45,186 bases of DNA. It comes from Flavobacteriaceae bacterium. GTDB taxonomy: Bacteria; Bacteroidota; Bacteroidia; Flavobacteriales; Flavobacteriaceae. The notes beneath the pieces are model-generated. The model made no database searches and was not told where the DNA came from. It worked only from the letters and a program-made list of their open reading frames with translations. The stretch is from positions 1 to 45,186 of the forward strand of contig CANFNV010000014.1 in NCBI GenBank assembly GCA_947448525.1. The letters are read 5' to 3'. This document shows, piece after piece, positions 1 to 6,476 of this stretch; positions within the stretch are counted from its first letter, which is position 1, and every line of letters begins with the position of its first letter. The position numbers and the translations under genes are program-made.

Positions 1-1053
1 AGCAATACCTTGTTAGGCTATTATTCTGGTAGAGGAATTACAGATGGTAGTAAAAACACTTTTATAGGATCTAATATTAATTTAGGGAATGTATCTAACA
101 ATATTGCTTTATCTGATGGAGATGGTAATGTTAGATTGCGTTATGATGGTACAAAATGGAATATGGCTTCTAATTATCTTACATTCGATAATGGAATTGT
201 AATGGGTGCTGATCGCAATGGTAATAATACTAATACAGTTGTTGGTTATAATGCTTTAAATTACAATAATAGCCTTAATACGGGTTATCATAATACTGCT
301 TTAGGTTATAATACATTAGGTAACAATACTTCAGGTATTCAAAATACAGCTAGTGGTTTTAATGCTTTAGCGAACAACACCACTGGAAATTACAATACTG
401 CAAATGGATTTGGTACTTTGCAAGCAAATAGTACGGGTAACCTAAATATTGCTATGGGACTTTATGCATTAGGCAACAATACTACTGGAAACAATAACGT
501 TGCCATTGGTTATGCTGCTATGGACAACCATTATTCTGGGGATAGGAATACAGCAATTGGAAATAATACCAAAATTTCAAATAATGTGGAGAATAGTATT
601 GCAATTGGAAATGATGCCTCTGTAGGAAGTAGTAATACTATACAATTAGGAAATGGAGGGATTACAGATGTTTACACCAGTGGAGCAATCCATGCAACTG
701 GATTTCAGACATCTTCTGACAGAAGATTGAAAACAAATATTGAGCCTATTCAAAATAGTATAGAGACAATCATGAAATTAAATCCTGTTAATTATGATAA
801 AAAGAATTCTTTGGAGTCAAAAGAGTATTTCAAAAAAGAGAATGGATTTATTGCGCAGGAAATTCAAAAAGTATTGCCTTTTATAGTAAAAGAAGGTACG
901 GATAAAGACAAATTGTTATCTGTTGATTATACTTCTATAATTCCTGTTTTAACTAAAGGTATTCAAGAACAACAAAAACAAATTGAAGAACAACAAAAAC
1001 AAATTGATAAGTTAAAAGCATTAGTTGAACAAATGCTTACTAAAAAGAATTAA
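1..1053 (+). CDS. Tail-fiber-like surface protein with C-terminal S74 chaperone domain, 5' partial
   Basis: The frame is open from the first base, so the N terminus lies outside the window. The visible part has a repetitive region with units such as NTALGYNTLGNNTSG and NVAIGYAAMDN, resembling the stacked head repeats of trimeric YadA-type adhesins. It is followed by a C-terminal domain of about 110 residues starting SSDRRLKTNI, typical of the S74 intramolecular chaperone of endosialidases and phage tail spikes. In that family the domain helps trimer folding and then cleaves itself off before a serine near its start. A Gln/Lys-rich coiled coil (repeats of QQKQIEE) ends the protein. In Bacteroidota such proteins are often large secreted surface proteins rather than phage genes; nothing phage-like follows here. 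The domain calls are firm, the biological role is not. Confidence 0.8.
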   Translation, partial: SNTLLGYYSGRGITDGSKNTFIGSNINLGNVSNNIALSDGDGNVRLRYDGTKWNMASNYLTFDNGIVMGADRNGNNTNTVVGYNALNYNNSLNTGYHNTALGYNTLGNNTSGIQNTASGFNALANNTTGNYNTANGFGTLQANSTGNLNIAMGLYALGNNTTGNNNVAIGYAAMDNHYSGDRNTAIGNNTKISNNVENSIAIGNDASVGSSNTIQLGNGGITDVYTSGAIHATGFQTSSDRRLKTNIEPIQNSIETIMKLNPVNYDKKNSLESKEYFKKENGFIAQEIQKVLPFIVKEGTDKDKLLSVDYTSIIPVLTKGIQEQQKQIEEQQKQIDKLKALVEQMLTKKN

Positions 1054-1093
1054 TAAAGTATTTTTTTAATGAAGATACTATATTATAAATTGT

Positions 1094-1139
1094 GTATATA
1101 AAAAAATGAGGGTTTATAAAACTCTCATTTTTTATATAC
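1094..1139 (+). terminator. Intrinsic terminator after the S74 protein
   Basis: A near-perfect stem of about 16 bp pairs GTATATA-An-TGAG with CTCA-Tn-TATATAC around a loop of about 13 nt. Its T-rich right arm serves as the U tract. It lies 40 nt after the stop codon of the upstream gene. Confidence 0.8.
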
Positions 1140-1534
1140 GAAAGGATTAACAACTCATATCTCAAAAAAAACTATTTTGTATTTTATCACTCTCAAAATT
1201 CTTTTGTTAAGCTGCGTTTTTTTTATATAGTCATCACTAATAATTTTTTTTTAAGTGTAATGATGTATTAGTTTAATTAAAATGTTACTGATTAACAACA
1301 AAAGTACTCCTGTTTCGATGTAAATTGTGTGTTTAGCAATTTATAGGAAAGTATATTTATATATAGTATTTTAGGATTGAATAAGCTTCGGCAGCAGGTC
1401 GAATTGTGCAAAATAATAGTTTGGGTTTGTTTTCAAATTACAGTTAGGGAATTTATATTTTGAAAATAATTTCTAACGGAATAACCTCAGAACATAAAAT
1501 TGTTAAAGAGTAACACTTTCTTTAAAGGTCTTGG
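1140..1534. other. Intergenic region with no recognisable gene
   Basis: This is about 400 nt of AT-rich sequence. I see no ORF of useful length, no tRNA-like fold and no strong inverted repeat. It separates the rightward S74 gene from the leftward terminator at 1535-1565. Confidence 0.5.
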
Positions 1535-1565
1535 GCAAAAAAAATACCGCCAATTGGCGGTATTT
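1535..1565 (-). terminator. Intrinsic terminator for the minus-strand fasciclin remnant
   Basis: A perfect inverted repeat (AAATACCGCC, AATT loop, GGCGGTATTT) at 1542-1565 is preceded on the plus strand by a run of A. On the minus strand this is a GC-rich 10-bp stem followed by a U tract. It sits 24 nt beyond the stop codon at 1589. Confidence 0.85.
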
Positions 1566-1588
1566 AAATTACTATAGATACTAAAGCT

Positions 1589-1852
1589 TTATTTTGACAG
1601 TACTACTACGTCAATAACATGAATTACTCCATTAGACGACTTAATATCTACTGCTGTAACTTTAGCTTTGTTTCCTTTTTCGTCGGTTAAAACAACATTT
1701 TTTCCCATAATTTTATCTACTAACGTACCTCCATTAATGGTTGTTAAAGTGGCAGAACCTTTCCCTTTCTTGATTGTTGCAATTATAGCTTTACTGTCTA
1801 TGGGATAATTTTGGTTTTGAACACCTGTATAACCTTGTAAAAAAATCTGTAA
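1589..1852 (-). pseudogene. 3' remnant of a fasciclin (FAS1) domain gene
   Basis: Eighty-seven codons are open on the minus strand and end in TAA at 1589-1591. The translation contains AIIATIKKGKGSATLTTING, then KNVVLTDEKGNKAKVTAVDI, then SSNGVIHVIDVVVLSK, which is the characteristic C-terminal half of a FAS1 domain (the NGVIHVID box). There is no signal peptide, no N-terminal half of the domain and no plausible start codon. The frame is closed on its 5' side by the TAA of the adjacent DUF6266 gene. The natural reading is that a fasciclin gene lost its 5' part when the DUF6266 gene arrived next to it. The downstream terminator is still intact, which suggests a recent event. Expression as a readthrough tail of DUF6266 is possible but unproven. 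Confidence 0.75.
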
Positions 1853-2494
1853 TTAGCTTACTAACACTAGCCCAAGGTATTCGCTGGTGGCATACTTTTT
1901 TTCATCCATCGAGGCAAAAGTAGCCCAAACGTGCACTTTAAGCCCAGATAAAAAGGTAGGTAAGGTAAGAGTTCCAGTACCAAGCGTTCTAGTACCCGCA
2001 TTCAAAGAAAAGATCGTTGTTTTGGAGCTAGGTTCATAGATCGCCATGACTAATTGGTCAGTCGCTTCTGCATCACCAATACCACTGTTGTTGGTCCACG
2101 TAATGGTAATGCTTTGTCCAGCACCTGCGTTGGCTGTCCCATTGTTAAGCCCGAGTAAACTACCTCGGCTAATCAACACTCTGTTGTATTCCCATTCAAA
2201 GTTGGGGGCAACATAAGTTACCGCTTCTTTCATGGTGTAGGACATGGCTTGGTTGCGTCGGGTTTTCACCTCGGTATTGCTCCCAAAATACCGACTTACA
2301 ATCGGGTTTATTGGTGTTAAAAATGCTGTTACCATCGTGAATTTTTCACGTTGCAACATTTGATTTAGCGTTGCGGGTTTGCTGCTCTTACGAGGTAAAC
2401 TTCGCATTACGTCTTTGCCGCGCCATGTGGCGCCTACTACTGGTCCGACCTTGCCGGAGAAAGCACCAATGATGCCTTTTTCATATGTTCCCAT
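1853..2494 (-). CDS. DUF6266 family protein
   Basis: The N-terminal block GIIGAFSGKVGPVVGATWRG followed by a MRSLPRKSSKP segment matches my memory of the DUF6266 family, which is almost confined to Bacteroidota and has no known function. The protein is about 213 residues from the ATG at 2494, which precedes MGTYEKGI. An upstream in-frame GTG at 2548 would add 18 residues that do not look like family sequence, so I prefer 2494. The C-terminal half is rich in Ser, Thr and Gly and could form a beta-sandwich; no signal peptide is evident. The stop codon abuts the fasciclin remnant in the same frame. The gene is flanked by a G-rich stretch and a small HTH gene, so the neighbourhood looks accessory. 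The family call is good, the function unknown. Confidence 0.8.
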   Translation of the reverse strand: MGTYEKGIIGAFSGKVGPVVGATWRGKDVMRSLPRKSSKPATLNQMLQREKFTMVTAFLTPINPIVSRYFGSNTEVKTRRNQAMSYTMKEAVTYVAPNFEWEYNRVLISRGSLLGLNNGTANAGAGQSITITWTNNSGIGDAEATDQLVMAIYEPSSKTTIFSLNAGTRTLGTGTLTLPTFLSGLKVHVWATFASMDEKKYATSEYLGLVLVS

Positions 2495-2695
2495 TTTAAT
2501 ATTTTTTAAGGGATTAAACAATAATTTCATGTTGACTAAAGTGCGCACTCATTCAACAAGTCAAAAATACCTATAAAACACACACTAAAAATATAATGAA
2601 CTGAAATAGAGGTATTTGAAATAAATTAAAAACTTTTGAAACTCCTTGCAATCGTTTAACAACAAATGCACGTATTTGAATGGGTTTGAAAGGAA

Positions 2696-2839
2696 ATGAA
2701 GGGTTTTGAAAGGTTGTCGGGTGAAAAGTGGGGGTTTTGTTCGAGTCTTGTTTGCATCACGTTCGTAATTGCTTTGGATGCGGTGGTGGGAAGTGTTGCA
2801 AAAATTGGATTTTTGAGGAGAAAGGACGAGGGAAAGTAG
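2696..2839 (+). CDS. Possible 47-residue small protein in a G-rich stretch
   Basis: An ATG at 2696 opens 47 codons ending in TAG at 2837. The product starts MKGFERLSGEKWGF, has a hydrophobic middle (SLVCITFVIALDAVVGSVA) and ends in a basic and acidic tail (RRKDEGK). The stretch is clearly richer in G than its surroundings, which makes it stand out from the AT-rich intergenic DNA. Several copies of TTTGAA and TTTGAAAGG precede and overlap its start. I do not recognise a family. It could be a small membrane protein, a decayed gene or a structured RNA. A minus-strand ORF also crosses it and is no more convincing. Confidence 0.3.
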   Translation: MKGFERLSGEKWGFCSSLVCITFVIALDAVVGSVAKIGFLRRKDEGK

Positions 2840-2993
2840 GAAGGATTGAAAGTAAATATATCAAAGGATTTAAAATCTCGCAGGTAGGGTAAGTAACACA
2901 TGGTTAAACTTCAACTTTCGTTAATCAAAACTGATTTTTAAAATTTAAATAATGTCGAATAACGAATAAGAAATGTTGCATATTGAAATAGAA

Positions 2994-3040
2994 AAACTTT
3001 GCGTACCTCCGTGCTTTACTTTGTGCAACTCTGTGTAACT
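2994..3040. repeat. Dispersed-repeat-like 'word' sequence
   Basis: The text reads like CCTCCGTGCTTTACTTTGTG followed by CAACTCTGTGTAACT, with internal echoes of GTG-CT-TTGTG-CTCTGTG. Similar strings are, from memory, scattered in intergenic DNA of many Bacteroidota. It is not part of a convincing gene here. Confidence 0.35.
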
Positions 3041-3090
3041 AAAACAAGGATTGTTAAAGGGAAAAACTCCTACAGAGCAGGTCGTGAAAT

Positions 3091-3354
3091 CTATAATAAA
3101 TGGGAGTTGACCATTTTCTCCTTCAATGATTTAGAGAAGAAACTTTCGGGATACAAGAACTTATTTCCAAACGTGGTATAAGGTATTTTATCGGTTTTAC
3201 GGTACCGCCACAAAGTACTATCACTAATATTAAATCGTGACTTTACTTGAAAAGCATCCAACCACCTTTCTTTTACTTGGGGCTGTTGTAGTTTTTTGAC
3301 GGTTTCTTCCAATTCTGAAATGCGTGTTTGTAATATTTCATTTTTTGATTTCAT
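3091..3354 (-). CDS. Small helix-turn-helix protein, excisionase/MerR-like
   Basis: This is an 87-residue protein. Residues 1-27 form a charged helix or coiled coil (ISELEETVKKLQ). They are followed by WLDAFQVKSRFNISDSTLWR and IPYTTFGNKFLYPESF, a winged-helix layout common to excisionase-like and phage-type DNA-binding proteins of Bacteroidota. In that layout the second helix reads DNA and the GNKFLY segment is the wing. It probably binds DNA as a regulator or recombination accessory. No integrase is adjacent, so a specific role cannot be given. A TATCTTTG promoter element lies about 43 nt upstream. The ATG at 3354 is the only sensible start. Confidence 0.75.
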   Translation of the reverse strand: MKSKNEILQTRISELEETVKKLQQPQVKERWLDAFQVKSRFNISDSTLWRYRKTDKIPYTTFGNKFLYPESFFSKSLKEKMVNSHLL

Positions 3355-3396
3355 GGCAAATATTTATTTTAACATTATTTATATAAACGCTTGATA

Positions 3397-3404
3397 CAAA
3401 GATA
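3397..3404 (-). promoter_or_regulatory. -7 promoter element for the HTH gene
   Basis: On the minus strand this reads TATCTTTG, matching the Bacteroidota -7 consensus TAnnTTTG. It is about 43 nt before the ATG. No clear -33 TTTG is present at the usual distance. Confidence 0.5.
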
Positions 3405-3637
3405 ATTCAAGGAAATAACAATTAAAATGATTCTTATTCACAATCGGCTGTAGTTTTCAACAATCTGCAATAAAAAATCTACTAAATTCAATTTTTTAAT
3501 ATGTTGATATATAATAGTTTACAAGTATTTAAAAATTAAAAATCTCAATAAAATATGAAATTCATGGTTTTTAGTAATTTAGTTTCGTTAAGTTTTAATA
3601 GAGTGGTTTTTGGTAAAAAGTGCAGATTTTTTTATTA

Positions 3638-5044
3638 CTATTTGCCGATACAGAAGTTAGCAAAGATATTGCCTAACAATTCATCGTTAGTTACTTCGCC
3701 CGTAATCTCTCCAAAGTAATATAAAGCTTGTCGAATATCAATTGCCATAAGGTCAGAAGATAGGTTAGAACTCAAGCCAAATTTTACTTTTTGTATTTCT
3801 TCTAATGCTTTCAGTAATGAATCGTAATGTCTTGTATTAGTGATTATTGTTTCATTATTTCTTAGTGCCCCTGTATTAACAAAAGAAAGTAAGGTGTTTT
3901 TGAGTTCGTCGATGCCTGTTTTGTTTTTAGCGGAAATTTTAATGGATAATGGATAATTAATAATGGATACTTTTTCCAATAAAATTTCGGTTTGCTTATG
4001 ATTTAATGAATCAACTTTATTGACAACAACAATTAGCGGCTTTTGAGGAAACTGATTTTTAATCTTTTCTATTTCAATTTTTACAGTAGTATCATTATCA
4101 ATAATTAATTGTAAACTATCAATTAAAAATAGTACCACTTGCGCCTGTTCTATTTTTTCAAATGTTTTTTTTATTCCGACACGTTCAACTACATCAATAG
4201 TTTCTCGAATTCCTGCGGTATCAATAAATCGGAAGCCAATGCCGCCTATGACCAACTCGTCTTCAATAGTATCTCGAGTGGTGCCTGCAATTTCTGAAAC
4301 TATCGCGCGTTCTTCATTCAATAAGGCATTTAGTAAAGTCGATTTTCCCACATTAGGTTCGCCCACAATTGCCACCGGAATTCCGTTTTTAATCACATTT
4401 CCAATTGAAAAGGAATCGATTAAACGTTTTAATACAAACTCAATTCTATTTAATAATTCAGTAAATTGGGTTCTGTCGGCAAACTCAACATCTTCTTCTG
4501 CAAAATCCAATTCGAGTTCGATTAATGAAGCAAAATTTAATAATTCCTCTCTTAATTTTGAGATTTCATTACTGAATCCTCCCCGCATTTGCTGCATCGC
4601 AATTTGATGACTCGCTTCGTTGTCAGATGAAATCAAATCGGCAACAGCTTCTGCTTGCGATAAATCGATTTTCCCGTTCAAAAAAGCACGAAGCGTGAAT
4701 TCACCCGCTTGTGCTATTCTACAGCCTTTCCGCACGAGCAATTGAATAATTTGTTGTTGGATAAAAGTCGAACCGTGACACGAAATTTCAATAACGTCTT
4801 CTCCGGTATACGAATTTGGGTTTTTGAAAATGGACACCAATACTTGGTCGAATATTTTATGGTCTTCAACAATTGTTCCTAAATGAATGGTATGTGTTTT
4901 TTGTTGGGTAATGTCTTTATTTGAAACCGATTGAAAAACCTCTGAAGCAATAGTAATCGCATTTTTTCCAGATATACGAATAATGGCTACTGCACCAGCA
5001 CCAGAGGGCGTTGCCAAAGCAACAATGGTTTCGTTATACATCAT
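3638..5044 (-). CDS. mnmE: tRNA uridine-5-carboxymethylaminomethyl(34) synthesis GTPase MnmE
   Basis: MnmE works with MnmG to install the (carboxymethyl)aminomethyl group at wobble uridine 34 of tRNAs; the G domain hydrolyses GTP to drive the reaction. The N-terminal folate-binding domain begins IVALATPSGAGAVAIIRISG. The G domain has the P-loop GEPNVGKS (228-235), the G2 segment GTTRDT, G3 DTAG (275-278) and G4 NKVD (342-345). The C terminus is the diagnostic FCIGK, whose cysteine is needed for modification. Length (468) is normal. The two adjacent ATGs (MMYN) leave one residue of doubt about the start. Residues about 361-367 (between NKVD and KISAK) are encoded by a repeat 'word' also found in an intergenic region of this window. 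It appears monocistronic, with a TATCTTTG element 22 nt upstream. Confidence 0.97.
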   Translation of the reverse strand: MMYNETIVALATPSGAGAVAIIRISGKNAITIASEVFQSVSNKDITQQKTHTIHLGTIVEDHKIFDQVLVSIFKNPNSYTGEDVIEISCHGSTFIQQQIIQLLVRKGCRIAQAGEFTLRAFLNGKIDLSQAEAVADLISSDNEASHQIAMQQMRGGFSNEISKLREELLNFASLIELELDFAEEDVEFADRTQFTELLNRIEFVLKRLIDSFSIGNVIKNGIPVAIVGEPNVGKSTLLNALLNEERAIVSEIAGTTRDTIEDELVIGGIGFRFIDTAGIRETIDVVERVGIKKTFEKIEQAQVVLFLIDSLQLIIDNDTTVKIEIEKIKNQFPQKPLIVVVNKVDSLNHKQTEILLEKVSIINYPLSIKISAKNKTGIDELKNTLLSFVNTGALRNNETIITNTRHYDSLLKALEEIQKVKFGLSSNLSSDLMAIDIRQALYYFGEITGEVTNDELLGNIFANFCIGK

Positions 5045-5066
5045 AATCGGATTATTTTAAGAAGTA

Positions 5067-5074
5067 CAAAGATA
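5067..5074 (-). promoter_or_regulatory. -7 promoter element for mnmE
   Basis: The minus strand reads TATCTTTG, a match to TAnnTTTG, 22 nt before the mnmE ATG. A -33 element is not obvious. Confidence 0.55.
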
Positions 5075-5232
5075 CCAATTTAAAATTCATTTTAAAAATA
5101 GTAATTCTTGTTGTGTTGTTTCGATTCTTTTTTATAAATATGTATTATTCTTGAATTGCAATTCTTTTTTTTATCTCCTACTACACTAAGGGATTTTTTA
5201 CTTTAGCAGGTTTATAGGAAAACTTCTGATGT

Positions 5233-5268
5233 AAAAAAAAATCCGCAAACTCAGGTGATATTTGCGGA
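5233..5268 (-). terminator. Intrinsic terminator after the lipoprotein gene
   Basis: The arms TCCGCAAA (5242-5249) and TTTGCGGA (5261-5268) form an 8-bp GC-containing stem with an 11-nt loop. The plus-strand run of A at 5233-5241 becomes the U tract on the minus strand. It lies 35 nt past the lipoprotein stop. Confidence 0.85.
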
Positions 5269-5303
5269 GCTTTTATTTACAACTCATTTCAAGCAGGTTT
5301 AGT

Positions 5304-5726
5304 TTAAGGTTCTTTAGTAAAAATATAATTTACACCATTTGCTGTTATTGTTAATTTATCTCCATTAATTGTGAAAGGATAAGTAATATTTTCTTTGAAT
5401 ACTAAAGTTGTTGAAGGGGTTGGATTTCCTGCAAGACTCGGTCCAATTAAAATTGTTCCGTTAGGTTTGTTATAGGTGTAGATAACTTTATTAACATATG
5501 AACCTTGTTCAAAAGTACTACTAACGGTGCCGCTGCTAAATGGGTTATTTAATATTCCAAAATAAACATAATAAATGTATGTTCCATTTGTGTTTTTAAG
5601 AGCGTAGTCACTTGGATAAAGAATTGATGGAGTAACATCTGTTGCAACAGAATCAGAATTTGATTTTGAACAAGAAAATGTTGTTAATGTGATAATTGAA
5701 ATTAAAACAAGTTTGATTTTTTTCAT
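5304..5726 (-). CDS. Small lipoprotein of unknown function
   Basis: This is a 140-residue protein with an N-terminal signal MKKIKLVLISIITLTTFSC; the lipobox TFSC predicts lipidation at Cys19 and anchoring in the outer or inner membrane. The mature part starts with Ser/Asn/Asp-rich linker sequence. It continues with alternating polar and aromatic stretches (YIYYVYFG, KVIYTYNKPNG) and ends NGVNYIFTKEP, which suggests an all-beta fold of lipocalin-like size. No family is recognised. It is flanked by its own terminator and is separate from mnmE and from the divergent sixA operon. I am sure it is a gene, not what it does. Confidence 0.75.
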   Translation of the reverse strand: MKKIKLVLISIITLTTFSCSKSNSDSVATDVTPSILYPSDYALKNTNGTYIYYVYFGILNNPFSSGTVSSTFEQGSYVNKVIYTYNKPNGTILIGPSLAGNPTPSTTLVFKENITYPFTINGDKLTITANGVNYIFTKEP

Positions 5727-5948
5727 TTTTTTTAAATTTAGTTTATTTACATTTTTTTAGTTTTAAGTCATACTTTTTTATTATTATCAATAGACATCAC
5801 GAACTTGTAAATGTTTTGGATACAATTATTAAATTTCAAATTTACATATAATATTTTAAAATCATCCATCGGTCATTTATTTTATATTATTACATCAAAC
5901 TACAACCAAGATAATATTTATATAAACTAAGGTCTAATTTTTTTAGCT

Positions 5949-5956
5949 TAAATTTG
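5949..5956 (+). promoter_or_regulatory. -7 promoter element for the sixA-ppk1-ppx operon
   Basis: TAAATTTG matches TAnnTTTG and lies 36 nt upstream of the sixA ATG. The -33 box is not recognisable. Confidence 0.45.
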
Positions 5957-5992
5957 AAAACAAAATTGAATTGGAATAGTAAGGATATTTAA

Positions 5993-6475
5993 ATGAAAAA
6001 CCTCACTCTTATAAGACATGCTAAATCCAGTTGGAAAATTGGTGTAAAAGATTTTGATCGGGATTTATTGAATATCGGAATTGAAAAGGCACTCAAATGC
6101 GCCAATAAAATTCACAAAGAAATTGATTTAAATGCGGTTATTTGGTCAAGTCCTGCACTAAGAGCTTATAAAACCGCTCAAATTTTTACGGATTGTTGGA
6201 ATCTTAATCCCGAAAGAATTCATTTAATGGATGATTTATATACTTTTGAATTGACCCAATTTGAAGAAATTGTTAAATCTTGCCCAAATAACATCAATAC
6301 GTTAATTCTTTTTGGTCATAATAGTGCCATTACAGATTTTGTTAATAAATTTGGAACTATTTTTATTGATAACGTACCCACTTCTGGATTGGTTTCTATT
6401 AATTTTGAAACTGACGATTGGAAAAAAATCGAAAAAGGGCATACCATTAAAACACTATTTCCAAGAACTATTTAA
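5993..6475 (+). CDS. sixA: SixA-like histidine phosphatase
   Basis: This is a short histidine-phosphatase-superfamily protein (160 residues). It has the N-terminal catalytic motif LIRHAKSSW, the WSSPALRAYKTA segment that supplies the second arginine, and the FGHNSAITDF segment that supplies the second catalytic histidine. Its size and RHAKSSW motif match the SixA branch, which in Enterobacteria removes phosphate from the HPt domain of ArcB. In Bacteroidota the substrate is unknown. It starts a probable four-gene operon, and its stop is separated from the ppk1 ATG by one nucleotide, so translational coupling is likely. The link with polyphosphate enzymes is contextual only. No signal peptide is present, so it should act in the cytoplasm. 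Confidence 0.88.
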   Translation: MKNLTLIRHAKSSWKIGVKDFDRDLLNIGIEKALKCANKIHKEIDLNAVIWSSPALRAYKTAQIFTDCWNLNPERIHLMDDLYTFELTQFEEIVKSCPNNINTLILFGHNSAITDFVNKFGTIFIDNVPTSGLVSINFETDDWKKIEKGHTIKTLFPRTI

Positions 6476-6476
6476 T

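Noticed and set aside
1..1053. Prophage tail module
   Set aside because: Only the S74 domain suggests phage; no other structural, lysis or integration genes follow, and such proteins are common surface proteins in Bacteroidota.
2656..2901. 81-codon minus-strand ORF opposite the G-rich stretch
   Set aside because: Its sequence is Pro/Ser/Phe-rich shadow text of the plus-strand G-rich region; no ribosome-binding or promoter signal and no family.
2999..3181. 60-codon plus-strand ORF overlapping the HTH gene
   Set aside because: It starts in the repeat-like word and runs antisense through the end of the HTH gene; codons look random.
4239..4607. 122-codon plus-strand ORF opposite mnmE
   Set aside because: It is a shadow of the mnmE coding frame, with Ser/Asn-rich text and no start signal or family match.
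6312..6476. N-terminal extension of ppk1 inside sixA
   Set aside because: The 55 extra residues are hydrophobic shadow of sixA, and a proper PPK1 N terminus begins at the ATG at 6477.
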